A DNA stretch of 64,000 nucleotides from the NCBI RefSeq assembly GCF_004379255.2, contig NC_056033.1, forward strand, positions 20,700,209 to 20,764,208. Direction: 5' to 3'. The position numbers were made by a program, and so were the translations under genes. The notes beneath the pieces are model-generated. The model had not been told where the DNA came from. It worked only from the letters and a program-made list of their open reading frames with translations, and did not search any database. Each line of letters opens with the position of its first letter. The stretch's first letter is position 1. Source of the stretch: Salvia splendens (lineage: Eukaryota; Streptophyta; Magnoliopsida; Lamiales; Lamiaceae). This document shows, one piece after another, positions 31,801 through 43,760 of this stretch.

Positions 31801-33043
31801 ATTGTGGATGGTCTAAATGATAGAAAAAGATAGAAAAAGGTGGAAAAAAGGCCAAAGTGCAGCAGCCTCTGTTCGAGCCCATTCTGGAAGCGATTTTGAA
31901 GTCCAATCAGTGCGTACTAGATACCAGTCTCTTCGTCTTCGAAAGACCTTCGTGTGGATACCTTAAACATCTAAATCGGAGTTTTGTGGAGAAAGTTATG
32001 GCCATTTTACAAATATCGCGCAGTGCAGTCAAAATATGGCGGAAATTAGGCGGAAATTCACGGAAGAAAAGAAATTATTATATTGTGAAACCAAATCTCT
32101 CCTATTTCTTGTAGGCACAAAATTTATCATAAACAAACCTTTTTCCAACCTATAAATACCTCTGAACCTAATTCATAATCTTCATCTCAGAGTCTCCAAT
32201 CCTTTTCCATCTCTACACCTCTTTCCATTCCATAATACACACATAATTCATCCATCTTCCATTGGAGCGGAGCTCTGCAGATCCAGGCAAGAGAAGACTG
32301 AAGATTGAAGATTCAACCTTGGATTTTATCAATTTCTTTCATGTCTCATACTTTAATTGTAGTTTTTACTTGTCTATGAGTAGAACATCTTTTGTAGAAT
32401 TTTTGGTATAGATATTCGATTGATTTTTCTTGTTAGCTCTTGCAGTTATTTGATTTATCTGGTGCTTTCTATGTTCAATTGATTAGCTACCTCTTGAATA
32501 CATGTTAGAGTTGATTAGAATACTCGGGAGACGAAATAATTGACTTGGAAAAAGGGATAATTCACACCTTAATTCAATAGAACTCGGGAGAGTTGAGGTT
32601 TTGAGTGAGGTCTTTGATCGTATATGCTTTTAGGAGTTAGGGGTTTAAGGGTTAGAAGGGGACTTCAATCCTATCACCTAATCTACAGGTTTCTCACCCC
32701 GGGAGGGGGTTTAATCTATAATTGTGATCGACTTAATAGCTCTAGAGACCGTAATTCAAGGAAGTCGATTGTGTTTTTGGATCCTAAAATTCTACATTCT
32801 TAAGCCTGCTTTGTATTATTTCTTTTTATGTTTTCCATTTTTTTTGTTTATTTCTTTCAATCTAGTTTAATTAATCAACCTAAAAATTACGTGTCTCTAG
32901 ATAGTATATGACGCTTAGTATATGGTAGTCAGTTGCAATCTTATTCCCTGTGTTTGATATCCGGTACTGACCTTTAGCTATACTAGATCTACCCTGTATG
33001 CTTGCAGGTATTTTTAGTGCTAATAAATAGTGCATCAAGTTTT

Positions 33044-33061
33044 TGGCGCCGTTGCCGGGGA
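33044..33061 (+). other. Primer binding site of the Athila/Tat-like element
   Basis: TGGCGCCGTTGCCGGGGA is the site seen in many plant Athila/Tat elements. It lies a few bases after the LTR's likely end (TGCATCA). Confidence 0.8.
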
Positions 33062-34243
33062 ATATTATTGCTTTAAGCTGATATTGTAGAACGGTTGATA
33101 ATACTAATTTGGAGTGTAATATTTTGTATAGTTTTATTTTAATTGTTTTTATTGTATTTGTTTTGCAAGGAGCACGAACCACAACAATGGATTACTCTGC
33201 GCTCCTATGGAAGATGCAATTATCTGCTACAACATTTGATTTACTTCGTAGAGCGTGAGTGAGATATAAAATATGCTTGCTCTCTTGTTTTTTTTTTTTA
33301 ACTTTAGTTTTCTCCTCCGTAGAGCTGAAGTTTTTCTCCATAGAGCTTAAGTTAAAAAAAAAAATAAGAACAAATTCTTTTCTTTAAACTCTTTTTTCCT
33401 TTTCCGTTTGAATTTTTTTTTCCTTTTCTTTTTTTTTTCTTTTTCCTTTTGTTAAAACTTCTTATTCTTCGTATTTTTTTCAAGAAAATCTTTAAAAAAA
33501 ATAGAAAAACTAGAACCTCCTTCCCCTTATTTTTATTTTATTTTATTTTCTCCACATAAATCACTCACACACACTTCAAATTCACATCACTTAAGCAAAT
33601 TCTTTGTACTCTACCAATTATTCATGTGCTTAGCTCTCAATCGACACAAGGTACGTTCTGTTTTAATTTCTGAGCTTTGATCTTGAATTTTTTCCTTGAA
33701 TGGCCTTTTTGTTGATTTATATATTGGAAGTTTGGATTGGAGTTTGATGGAGGATGATGAATTTGTGAGTCTTGGATTTTTGGAATTAATTATTGTTGGG
33801 TGTGCTTGAGTATGTTGATCTTGTTGGATGAAAATTGAATATCACTTTTATTGATTGTTGATACACATAGTTCATGTTCATAGCATTGCGAGGCTATTTT
33901 ATCTTGCATGAATTGTGTATATTTCTAGAGCTTAAATTTTTTTGCTTGATCTTAGTCTATTGTTGAAAATTTTTGCAATTAATTGGGGGATAGAGAATAT
34001 TACGGTGGATGAAAAATGATCATGTTAAGGTAGATAATTTGATTTGCATATTTTATGCCTTGATATGATTAAAGTTTAGGGGATTGCCACATGTTATGCA
34101 TTGTACTCTACTATAATTTTCTTCATTCTATGCTCACATTGCGAAATTGTAGATACATAAGGCATCCCAAAGAAAATCCCGAGAATGGGGGATATTTTAT
34201 GAGCCTCAAAGAACGTCAAGCTAAAGACGTTAACCAAGCGCTT

Positions 34244-34261
34244 GTTGGGAGGCAACCCAAC
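34244..34261 (+). other. Conserved GTTGGG-AGGCAA-CCCAAC hairpin motif
   Basis: A perfect 6-bp stem with a 6-base loop follows AAGCGCTT. From memory, an AAGCGCTTGTTGGGAGGCAA-type string recurs in Athila/Tat and LARD elements of many plants. Its function is not known to me. Confidence 0.5.
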
Positions 34262-35075
34262 ATTGGTATTTTTTTTATTAAGTTTGATTTGTTTTCTTAG
34301 TTTACTCACATCTCCACAGACTTTGTAAACTTATTCTTAACGTAGTTTTGAATAAGTTTGGGGGGATGAAGTGGTGGACCGTGAGTTTAGTTGTTTTTGC
34401 TTTTTTTGTTAGTTTTTTTTAATAATCCCGAGGTGAATCTTGTCATGGCCATAACATAGAAAATTTAGAAATACTCATGTTTAGGAACATCAGACTGAGT
34501 TGCCTATGATTAAAAGTTCGTTTATGTGTTGATTGAGTTGACTTGATGCATTGATTTGAAGGTTTAGTGAAAATGTGCATAAATAATGAATTGCTTGTTT
34601 GCCTTGAATCTTGCTAATACATTGTGAGACTTGAGCCATAAATTTCTTTCTTGTGTGATTTTTCTGTATTCATGTATTTGTTTCTAGAACTTGCTCCTAG
34701 TCTGCTTAAGTCTGCAAAGTGTTTAAATGATAAAAGAGGACGTTAGGCCATCCTTCTTAGCTACTTTATATATCCAAATTATTGACCTTACTCAAAATAT
34801 TTTTCCCTAGCTAGCCATTTTGAGTCTTTAAAGCCTTTTTCTTTGGAAGCTAAATAAAGGGGGAATATTCATACACTCTTGGAGAAAGTTAGTTCATATC
34901 TTATGAAACGAGTTGGAGAGATAAGGTAGAAAGAAAAGTAGTGTACTTACTTGTGAAAAGTGCAAAGACATTTGTGGTTTGAATGAGATATTTGGTTGTG
35001 CAAAAAAGAAAAAAAAAAAGAAAGAATGTACAAAAGAAAAAAATGAAAAGAAAAAAAAATCAAAGGAATTTGGGA

Positions 35076-36550
35076 GTTAAAATTGGGCCTTGATTTAAAA
35101 AGTAGGCCTTTGCTCTATTTAAGGAAATTGGGCTTAATAAATTAATTGGATGATTTATTTAAGTTTGGGCTCTCTTTTATTTTATTTGGGGCTCCTTAAC
35201 TAAACTGAAGATATAAGGTGGGGAAATAATTAAGTTTTGGGCCGATATTTAATCGTAACAAATTATTTAATTAAATCCTGGGATAATTTTGAAGCGTGAA
35301 TAATTCATCCCAAGTCCAGAAAATATATAATTTTTCGTAACAAAGGGAAATAGTTGCGATAATTCAGTTATGTGCTTAAATAAATTTTGGAAATTTATTT
35401 GACATCGTGGTGGAAAATACGAGGAGCCAACGGAGGAATTATGGGCGCAAGTGGCCGCCGAATAATCGAAAAAACGAGAGATAAATAACTTTAATTAGGA
35501 GGCATGCATTTATTTTTTATTTATGTGAAAAGTGTGTTGATTTATCTATTATCTAATTTTAAAGGGGAATTCTCGCAAGTGAATCGTGATACTAATGGGA
35601 ACAAAGTACTTGAGAATTAAACAGTCGAGGTGGGCTTTCTTTTACTAAACTCTTTTACGTTTTCAAAAGTATGATTATGGTGGAATAAGGGTGGTTTAAA
35701 TTGTTATGTCATGTCATGTTTGCTTTGATGATGAGATTTTCGCCTGATGCCTAGTTTGTGAGTTCGCTCCATTAGGCTATAGGGCTATGTTGAGATTGTT
35801 GTCTGATGCCTAGTTTGTGAGTTCGCTCCATTAGGCTATAGGGCTATGTTAAACGAATTCGGGTCTGAGTAGGGCCGCAAACCCTATCAGGCTGTGTACA
35901 CAGGTGGGATCGTGAGTCGTCCTAGCTAGTCGGCCGGTCTCGTAGGCGAATAGTGTGGCCACACTTTCGTCGCACTATGGTAAGAGGATGTGAATGATTG
36001 GTTGTTGAGAAAGTGGGGAGATTGTTTTGCCTGGCCAGGCTATGAAGCTGTTTTTGTGATACTCGATGATATTTCTTTTCTAAATGTAAAACTCGAGTTC
36101 ACTATGGTATGGATGACATAACTTTATCAACTATTTTCGGCGTGTGTCCACTGAGTATATTAAGTACTCAGCCCTGCATGTGTTTTCCTTTTGTGCAGGT
36201 TGAGCGGCGACGAGAATATGGTGGTGTTGAGCAAGTAAATAGGAGAATGAATTGTTTATCCTTGAATTATGAGTGTCGTTGTGTCTTCACACATGACGTC
36301 ACTCTCTCTCTCTCTTGGTCGTTTCCGCTGTGACATTTCTTTTACTTACCATTTATTGGGCCTGCAACTCAAATTGTTTGGATATTGAATATTTGGGATT
36401 TTGTTGGATAATGTCAACTCTTGGTCATTTTCTTTGAATATTAATTGTTGGTCAAACTCATTATCGAAACCCTAGTTCTCTTCGTCTGATTATTAAATTC
36501 TTTTAATCACGATTACCCGTATTTATTAACCCTAAAGGACGGTAGTGACA
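35076..36550 (+). repeat. Right fragment of the third long gypsy LTR
   Basis: It contains GTCGAGGTGGGCTTTC, the TAGGGCCGCAAACCCTA block, GTACTCAGCCCTGCATGTG and the ending GGACGGTAGTGACA, in the same order as the LTR at 20047-23074. A duplicated ~60-bp segment (CCTGATGCCTAGTTTGTGAG...) occurs at 35740-35850. The left edge is approximate. Confidence 0.8.
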
Positions 36551-36553
36551 GTT

Positions 36554-36566
36554 TGGTATCAGAGCC
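36554..36566 (+). other. Primer binding site of the third gypsy copy
   Basis: TGGTATCAGAGCC, the initiator tRNA-Met site, lies three bases after the LTR. Confidence 0.85.
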
Positions 36567-37985
36567 AGGTTTCTTTCCGCTCTGGACCCAAGAGTCTTTT
36601 GAGTCAAAATCTATCCTTGTATTAATTGACTAAGGTATAAACATCGATGACTCAGCACCACAACTCGTCACGCCCAACCGCGAAGAAAGAGGTAATATAT
36701 TTTTGTGAGAAAAACTTTTATGAGAAAGCTTTGGAGAAAGGAAGATGAGAAAAAAAATTTGAGAAAGAGAGAAGAAAATTTTAATAATAACGACGAAGTA
36801 GAATCTTTCCATGAGGGATCGATTTCAAGTTGAGAAGAGTATTTGCTGATGTTTGAAAAAAAAGCAAGTTGTGAAGAGGAACGATGGATTGTTTGTTTTA
36901 CATGAAAGATGAAAGCGGATGTTCAAGTATGTTTTGAGTTTTGAGTCAAAACTTTTACTCTAAAGTTGAAAGTGAGACGTGAAAGTTTGAGGAAAGTGTG
37001 AGAGATTGAAGAAATTTTTATTTCAAAAATTTTGAATGTTAATGTAAAGTGTGAAAGTGTTTTGCTTCGAGATGTGAAAATGTTGTGTGTTATAATACTT
37101 GTTTATCCGGAGTATGCATGACTTTTAATGTGATAGTTTTTATCTACGAAATGATGAAATGTGTTGTGAACTTAGAGTGCCTAAGATGTAGGCCTAGTTG
37201 ACTGTGCGAACTGTAGTTCTAAGTTGAAAACTTACCTATTGCTTTTCTGAGCAATGAAAAGGAACGAGAATCTGAAAGATGGGGCGAACCCCTATTTTGT
37301 CAAGATACGAGGCAAGTAGATCAAGAGTGGGGATGGTGGTCAGTGGACCATGGATTTTTTTTTCTCTATTTCTTGGAATGACGCGAACTGTTGGAGCAAG
37401 CTTAATGTGTGAAACATGTATTAATTGATGGTCTATTGGCGTTGAAGTATGAAGTATATTATGAAATTGTTGGTGGGAGTGAAATATGACGCTATGAACT
37501 TTGTATGCGAACATAGAGTGCCTAAGAAGTATGTTAGATTGAACGATATCGAATTTAGTTGTTGATAACTGCAACATCACTTTTCCGAGTGATAGGACAA
37601 ATGGAAATATGTAGTGTGAACTCGAACTTTATTGAATGATTACAAATTCAGTATTGTTTTTTTTTCTGAATGACAAGAACAAGGAGAATGCGAAAGGACG
37701 TAGTATATGGTAAAGAGTTTAAGAAAAGAAGAAGTACAAATTGAAGAGATGTTCCAAACGAGAAAATGTTCGAGGCAGAAAGAGATGCGAAATGAGGAAA
37801 CCCTACAACGGAGGTAGAGAGCATACATGCGATCTAATAAGATAAATCCAATCATATGTCAAAAGTGGCGATGCGACGAAACGACCGTTATAGCATGTTG
37901 AGAGCGCGTGTATAACTACAACGTTTTAAGAGAATGACTGTTATCATGTGCAACGAATACTATGAAGATATGACTTTCGACTACT
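36567..37985 (+). other. Non-coding leader of the third gypsy copy, truncated
   Basis: AAGAG-rich leader sequence shares blocks with the sister element (for example GTGCCTAAGATGTAGGCC near 37177). It ends before any gag, around a worn MITE. No frame with retroviral domains is present. Confidence 0.6.
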
Positions 37986-38247
37986 GTTATGGAACGTACC
38001 AAAATAGCAAAATAACTCTACAACTATAAAACGGAGGTAGTAAGAGATATGAGAAAAAATAGATAAAATAGGAAAACAAAGAGAAAAAAGTTGTGGTGGG
38101 AAAGAAGAGGAAAAATGGATAAAATATGAACAAAAATTTCCATTTTTAAAATAAGACTATTGTTCGTGATAGTGAACATCCAAAATAACAAAATGAGATT
38201 ATTTTTCGTACGAGAGTGTATTTATTAAAAAAAGATGATAAAAACAA
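37986..38247. repeat. Worn MITE-like sequence
   Basis: Purine-rich sequence with AATAGCAAAATAACTC at the left and CAAAATGAGATTATTTTTCG at the right suggests an old Stowaway-like hairpin. The terminal repeats are too eroded to place. Confidence 0.3.
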
Positions 38248-39752
38248 GAGGGAACATCTTTTTTAGTACATCAACTATCTCAAATGAACAAATTTGGTCT
38301 GTAACATTTCATACTATCTTTTGAGGTCCATTAACTATAAGTTAATATCAATTCAACTATTTTTTTGCTATTTCCAATATTTTCATGACCAAAGTACCTT
38401 TAAGGCCATGAAGGGCAATTCAATCTATTTATTCATCCACTTTTTCTTTCTTCTAATTTATTTGGGATTAAGTTTAAAAGATCTTATACTATTATTATTA
38501 ATATATACCATACCTTATTTGAATATTATGGTACTACTTTCTAGTGCTAGTTAATACTTTTATATGGTTACATTCTCAATTATTTAGATAAAATTAATAA
38601 ATATTTTATTTTAATGATTCTCGTAATTTTATTAAACTGAAAATTTAAGTTAATCATAATATATAATATATACTACATTGAAATAAAAATTTAATAAAGT
38701 AAAAAAAATATGATTTACGAATAGTCAAGGGAATAGATATGAGAACTGTGAACAGTTTTCATGATGTTGTAAATGCAATGATAATATTAAGACGCGACAT
38801 TGTGATACTAAACAATTGATGGCAACTATTGATTTTTTATTTAATTAAAAATCATAGATTTAAATTAATTATATATTCAGCTAAGAATGTATTGTCTTTT
38901 TTATTAAATTGATTATTGATAATTTCAACTATTTTTTTAGACTACAATTACTACATAAGAGTCGATAAAATAAAACTTAGCTCTTTGAATTATTTAAGAT
39001 TCTATGTTAATAAATTTTAATCTTCAATTTTGTATTGCACTTAAAAATATCATATTCTATGTATAGCTTTAAGATTGAAAAATTAATATTCCACCTAATA
39101 AATTGAACTACTTTTAAATACAAATATTGTATAAGTATAATGTTTACATTTATTTATATCTAAGTTATTTTACTATTAATATTTAATACTCCGTCCATCC
39201 CTCAAGAATAAGCACTCTTTCCTTTTAGTCCGTCCCACAATAATATGCACTTTCTAATTTTATAAAGTTTTTTCTCTCTAATGAGGTGAGATTCATTCTC
39301 CACTAACAATACTTTATTTACTTTTTCTCTCTACTTCTCTCTTACTTCACCAATTTTACATTAAAACCCGTGTCGACCCCAAAGTGCATATTCTTTGGGG
39401 ACGGAGGGAGTATAGTACAATGATTTAAAATATTAGGAATAAGTAAAACTAAACGTAAATAATTAATTTGTAATAGAATATTAATATCATTAAGATATTT
39501 TTATTTTGAAATTAAAAATAGAGGGGACATCTTTTTTTTACATCAACTATCCTAAATTATATACTTTAATGAAAATACGAGGATAAATAGATTGAGTTGC
39601 CCTCATTGGCCTAAAGGGTTATTTTGATCATGAAAATATTGAAAATAACCAAAAGATATTTGAAATGAAATTAACTTATAATTGATGGACCATAAAAGAT
39701 ATTATGAAATGTTATGGACCAATAGTTAATATACTAAAAAAGATATTCCCTC
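38248..39752. mobile_element. Non-autonomous Mutator-like element with ~190-bp terminal repeats
   Basis: The left end GAGGGAACATCTTTTTTAGT is mirrored by the right end ACTAAAAAAGATATTCCCTC. Similarity in inverted orientation continues for about 190 bp, through AACATTTCATA and TATTTTCATGA blocks to TCAATCTATTT. Flanks of 9 bp, TAAAAACAA and GTAAAACAA, agree at seven positions. The interior is AT-rich and gene-free and holds a Stowaway MITE. The long terminal repeats and 9-bp flank suggest a MULE; the family is not proven. Confidence 0.75.
39189..39410. repeat. Stowaway-type MITE inside the Mutator-like element
   Basis: TA-flanked; CTCCGTCCATCCCTCAAGAA at the left pairs with TTCTTTGGGGACGGAGGGAG at the right. 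Confidence 0.85.
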
Positions 39753-39790
39753 GTAAAACAAACGAGGAGTATCAAGTAATGCAGTGAAGC

Positions 39791-42021
39791 ATGAGAGTCA
39801 TCGCCTTTGTTCTTCACCAACAGAGCACCTTTCGTCGAACAATTACCGTCCCCTATCTTCACCCCAACAGTCTCCGCCACATTCTTAGTTTCTGCACCCA
39901 AGGATCACAAACCGGAACTCCACTGGCAACTGAAAACGAACCCAAAGATGGAGAAGCCAAGAGTTTAAGTTGGAGAATTGAAAAATTGTTCAAAGGGGAT
40001 TCGGTCACCTCCGCCTTCTGCCGCTGGATGGGAGATGGCCTGCCCATCCACAGAGGCGATATTTTCCATACGATCAACCGTTTGCGGAGGCTTAAATCCA
40101 ATAAACGTGCTCTCGAGGTCAGTGTTCTGTGATTTTGTGCGCGCCAACTGTTTGACGAAATGCCTAACTGAACATTTTTAGCAGCTTTTTTTTTCCTTCC
40201 ATTTGTTCATCCTCATCTCGTCATCCTTTATTCTTGTTAAAAATTGTATCTTGATGATCTTTTATGGTTACTACTCCCTCCGTCCCACAATAGGAGGCTT
40301 TTTTGGTTTGGCACGGGTTTTAAGAAATGTAAAGAAAAGTTGATTGAATAAGTTACTAGAATATAAGTCTCACTTATATATAGTTTTATAATAAAATGTA
40401 AGAGGAATAAATTGGTGGAATGTGTGGTAAGAGTGAAATGTGACTCGTGGGACGGAACAAAATGGGAAAACTGTAACTCTTATTGTGGTGGGACGGTGAG
40501 AGTATTTACTACTCCCTCTGTCCCAACTAAGTTGAGTCAAAACTTTTGGGCACAAATATTAAGAAATTATGTTGAAAAGTAGATGACATGAATAAAGTAG
40601 AAAAGATAAAGAGCGAGTAAAGTAGGTGTTGGAATAAAGTAAGAGGAATTGGATGTTTTGTTTATAGTCAAAACAAAGAAATTACTCAACTTAGTTGGGA
40701 TGAAGGGAATATTAGTTACAAAGTGGTTGCATTTATGGGAATAGAATTGACGATTTTATAATTATATCAGGTGATGGAGTGGGTGATAAGGGAGAGGCCT
40801 TACAAGCCAAAAGAGCTAGACTACTCCTACTTGCTAGAATTCACCATAAGGTTTCATGGGGTGGCACAAGGCGAGGCCCTCTTCACTCGAATCCCATCCG
40901 AATTTCAAAACGAGCTGCTTTACAACAATCTCGTGCTCGGATGCCTGGACAAAGGCTTGATACGTCTCTCGTTGGCATACATGAAGAAGATGAGGGAGTT
41001 AGGCCATCCCATATCTTACTTAGCTTTCAATCGCCTGATCATACTGCATTCCTCCCCCAGCCGGAGAAAAGCAATCCAGAAGATCATAATTCAGATGAAA
41101 GCCGATAAAGTGGTGCGCCACGTCTCAACTTACAATATCTTGATGAAGATCGAGGCCAACGACCACAACATTGAAGGCCTGGTGAGAGTGTTTGGCGACA
41201 TGAAGCGGATGATGGTGGAACCAAACGAGATATCGTACTGCATTTTGGCTGTCTCTCACGCCGTAGCCAGGCTGTATACCGCTTGTGAGGCTTATGTGGA
41301 GATCATCAAGAAATCTATGACGGGGGATAACTGGTCGACACTCGACATTCTTGTGATACTGTATGGATATTTGGGGAACGAGAAGGAGGTGGAACAAGTG
41401 TGGTCGAAGGTTCAAACCCTTCCTTACGTCCGGGGCAAGAGTTTCTTGTTGGCAATTGAAGCCTTTGGTAGGATTGGAAATCTCGGGCGTGCAGAGGAGC
41501 TGTGGCACAAGATGGTCTCCGAGAAAGGCTTGAAGTCGACTGAGCAGTTCAACTCGATGATCGGTGTGTATTGCAGAAACGGATTGATCACAAAAGCCAC
41601 GGGGCTGTATAAAGAGATGGAGAGGAGTGGGTGCAAGGCAAATGCAATAACGTTTCGGCATCTTTCACTTGGTTGCTCGAGAGCAGGGCTACTGAAGGAA
41701 GCTATAAGAACTCTTGAATTAGGTGCAGAGTTTGTGGCAAGCGCTAGGATCAGGAGATCGAGTCCGTGGATGGAAACTACGCATTCGATAATGGGGGTTT
41801 TCGCAGAAGACGGGGATGTGGAGAATGTGGAGAAGCTGTTTGAAGAGTTGAAGAGTGTGAAGTACAGTAGGTACAGCTTCGTGTATAATACATTGATCAA
41901 GGCGTATGTGAAGGCGAAGGTATACGAGCCGAATCTTCTAAGAAGGATGATTTTGGGAGGTTGTAGGCCGGATGCGGAGACGTATAGCCTCATGAGGCTC
42001 ATAGAGCAGTTCCGGCTGTGA
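39791..42021 (+). CDS. P-class pentatricopeptide repeat protein, At1g07590-like, mitochondrial
   Basis: There are two exons: 39791-40117 and 40771-42021. The donor is GAG|GTCAGT and the acceptor ATATCAG|GTG, joining LE to VMEW in phase 0 for 525 residues. The first ~60 residues are basic and hydroxyl-rich, like a mitochondrial presequence. From about 80 a series of ~35-residue helical repeats follows, for example YNNLVLGCLDKGLIRLSLAYMKKMRELG, STYNILMKIEANDHNIEGLVRVFGDMK and FNSMIGVYCRNGLITKATGLYKEME. P-class PPR proteins bind organellar RNA for processing, stability or translation; no E or DYW editing domain is present here. I recognise close similarity along the whole length to Arabidopsis At1g07590. 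The ATG was chosen because the preceding ATG at 39779 is followed at once by a stop. The intron contains two MITEs and a Mutator-like element ends 38 bases upstream of the ATG. Confidence 0.93.
40274..40502. repeat. Stowaway-type MITE in the PPR intron (first)
   Basis: TA-flanked; it starts CTCCCTCCGTCCCACAATAG and ends TATTGTGGTGGGACGGTGAG..., a well-preserved inverted pair. Confidence 0.85.
40512..40709. repeat. Stowaway-type MITE in the PPR intron (second)
   Basis: TA-flanked; CTCCCTCTGTCCCAACTAAG at the left pairs with CTTAGTTGGGATGAAGGGAA at the right. Only nine bases separate it from the first MITE. Confidence 0.85.
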
Positions 42022-42423
42022 ATGAATTTTCCTCTTCTATTTCATGGTCTGATTCAGCCAATATGTACAAGGACTATTATATTTAAAGAGTGATTTTTTT
42101 ATTTCCTAAAGCAAATCAGCAAACGGAAAACAGAATGTGTGTCCTATATAAATTTGGTGGGGAATTTACCAAACTGTGTCTTGTTCTACAAGACTGTAAA
42201 AAGATTTTTATTGATCGATACTCAAACTGTAATACACATTTTTTCAGCTGTAGAAGCAGAAATTTTGTTCATCGATACTCATACTGGCTATTATGGTTAA
42301 CACGAGTACAAGAATAAAATGAAAAGCTAATAATACTATAGAGTTAAAAGACATGTGACGATATTTTTAATTGCTTATAAAAAAAACATCTTCTTTCTAA
42401 TCATTTTTAATCTTTAGGGTTTA
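42022..42423 (+). other. 3' flank of the PPR gene
   Basis: Likely 3' untranslated region and downstream sequence; no other frame with recognisable content. Confidence 0.5.
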
Positions 42424-42649
42424 CTCCTTAAAGATAGGCCCACGAAAAATAGGTCAATGGATGGATGAATGATACAAGTTTTAGAGAAATTGGTAAAGTA
42501 GGAAAGAGAATGAGAAAATTGGTAAAGTAGGAACGAGAGAAGAAAAAAAGGGTAAAGTATAAGAGAAATTTTCTATTTTTCGAATGAAACTATTTTTCAT
42601 GGACACCGTAAATGGGACAACGAGACTATTTTTTCATGGATGAAGGGAA
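42424..42649. repeat. Stowaway-type MITE, worn
   Basis: After TA it starts CTCCTTAAAGATAGGCCCAC and ends CATGGATGAAGGGAA before TA. The inner GAGACTATTTTT block is the same as in other copies. Confidence 0.5.
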
Positions 42650-42732
42650 TATTATTTTTCTATTTCACTTTCAAACTCACAAAAACTATCCCACTCTATT
42701 TGTACAAGGGGTAATATTCATCCCTAGACCCT

Positions 42733-43452
42733 AAGTGTGTGTTGCAACGGTATTCGTTTACCGAAATCGTCATATCGTGTACCTTATTGAAAATTTGGTA
42801 TGAGAAAAAACCATTTCTTTATCTTACCAAAATTTTCGGTATACCATATTTTCAGTGTGATAAATTTCATTACTGATATCATAATACTTGTTTGTATGTC
42901 GTATCGAAATTCAGCATATCGTCCTTTTGCGCTATACCGAACTTTTACTGCATATTTGTTTACGATATGACATACCAAAATCTCATTATTTCAAAACAAT
43001 GTTAAATATAAAAACATTGAAAATAATGTTTAAGAACATCGAAATTAATAAATTAAATGTTTTGATAATCCCTCCGTTCTACTTTAAGTGAAATATTTCT
43101 AATTTGACATGAGATTTTATATTGTGTGATGAGTTAAGTGGATAAAAAATAAGACATTCTAATAAAGTAGATAGAGTGATATTTTTATTTTCAGAAACGT
43201 GTTATTTAAAATGAGACATCCCAAAGAGAAAAATATATCATTTAGAGCAAGACAAATTGAGTATATAACAATATTTATATTTAAAATTATATTAAATGTA
43301 TTCTATATATTAATATATTTATATTTTATAATAAACTACACATATTTGCAGTATAACACGATATACCGCATTATATAAAAATTCATGTCTTTAACTTGCT
43401 AAATCTTTCTGAAGGCATCATATCGTACCGAAAATCTCGATGTACTACCACA
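42733..43452. mobile_element. Probable hAT-like MITE with CGGTAT/ATACCG repeats
   Basis: Short inverted words (CGGTATTCG, TTTTCGGTATACC, ATATCGTACCGAAAA) cluster at both ends and the interior is AT-rich, as in hAT non-autonomous elements. The exact termini and target duplication are unclear. A Stowaway MITE sits inside. Confidence 0.4.
43068..43261. repeat. Stowaway-type MITE
   Basis: It starts CCCTCCGTTCTACTTTAAG and ends in an eroded AGCAAGACAAATTGAG before TA. Confidence 0.6.
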
Positions 43453-43760
43453 CTTGGATATTTAAATATCTTTTTCAATTAAATAAAGTGACATTTCAGT
43501 AAAAAAAAATTTCCACCAATCATGCCAATGCACATCACCCCTTTTTCTTCCTTTCTCCCAATTTCATCTTTTTTTTCAACGTTCCTTTCCATCTAAATTC
43601 ATCCTTTTTATCAAATGCTAATTAAGTGTTTACTTTTATTATACACGTTTAAATTTTCAGCGCATATATTTAAAATAAATTATAAATATAAATAATAGTA
43701 TATAATTAGGTCCATTGAATAATTTGAAGTGTTGTAATAGTTGATGTTCAAAAAACAGTA

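Larger units (their letters stand above)
29731..31813 (-). mobile_element. PIF/Harbinger element 2, ORF1-only, perfect TAA duplication
   Basis: The ends are GGCCATCCACAATAGG and, in reverse complement at the right, GACCATCCACAATAGG. They are flanked by TAA at 29728-29730 and 31814-31816, the 3-bp target duplication typical of Harbinger. Read on the minus strand: CG-rich block of CCGCCCAGCG words, shared promoter, one SANT/Myb-like gene, and a tail with ATAGCCCAGC repeats. There is no transposase. It inserted into the LTR of the Athila/Tat-like element. Confidence 0.92.
29625..35075 (+). mobile_element. Athila/Tat-like non-coding LTR element (LARD type), 3' LTR missing
   Basis: A ~1.3-kb LTR (TGTTTTTAAGG start, TATAAATACC near 32150) is interrupted by the Harbinger element 2. 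It is followed by the primer site TGGCGCCGTTGCCGGGGA and ~2 kb of non-coding internal sequence with homopurine/homopyrimidine tracts. No gag or pol exists. I find no second LTR before the gypsy LTR resumes, so the 3' end is lost. The right boundary is approximate. Confidence 0.6.
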
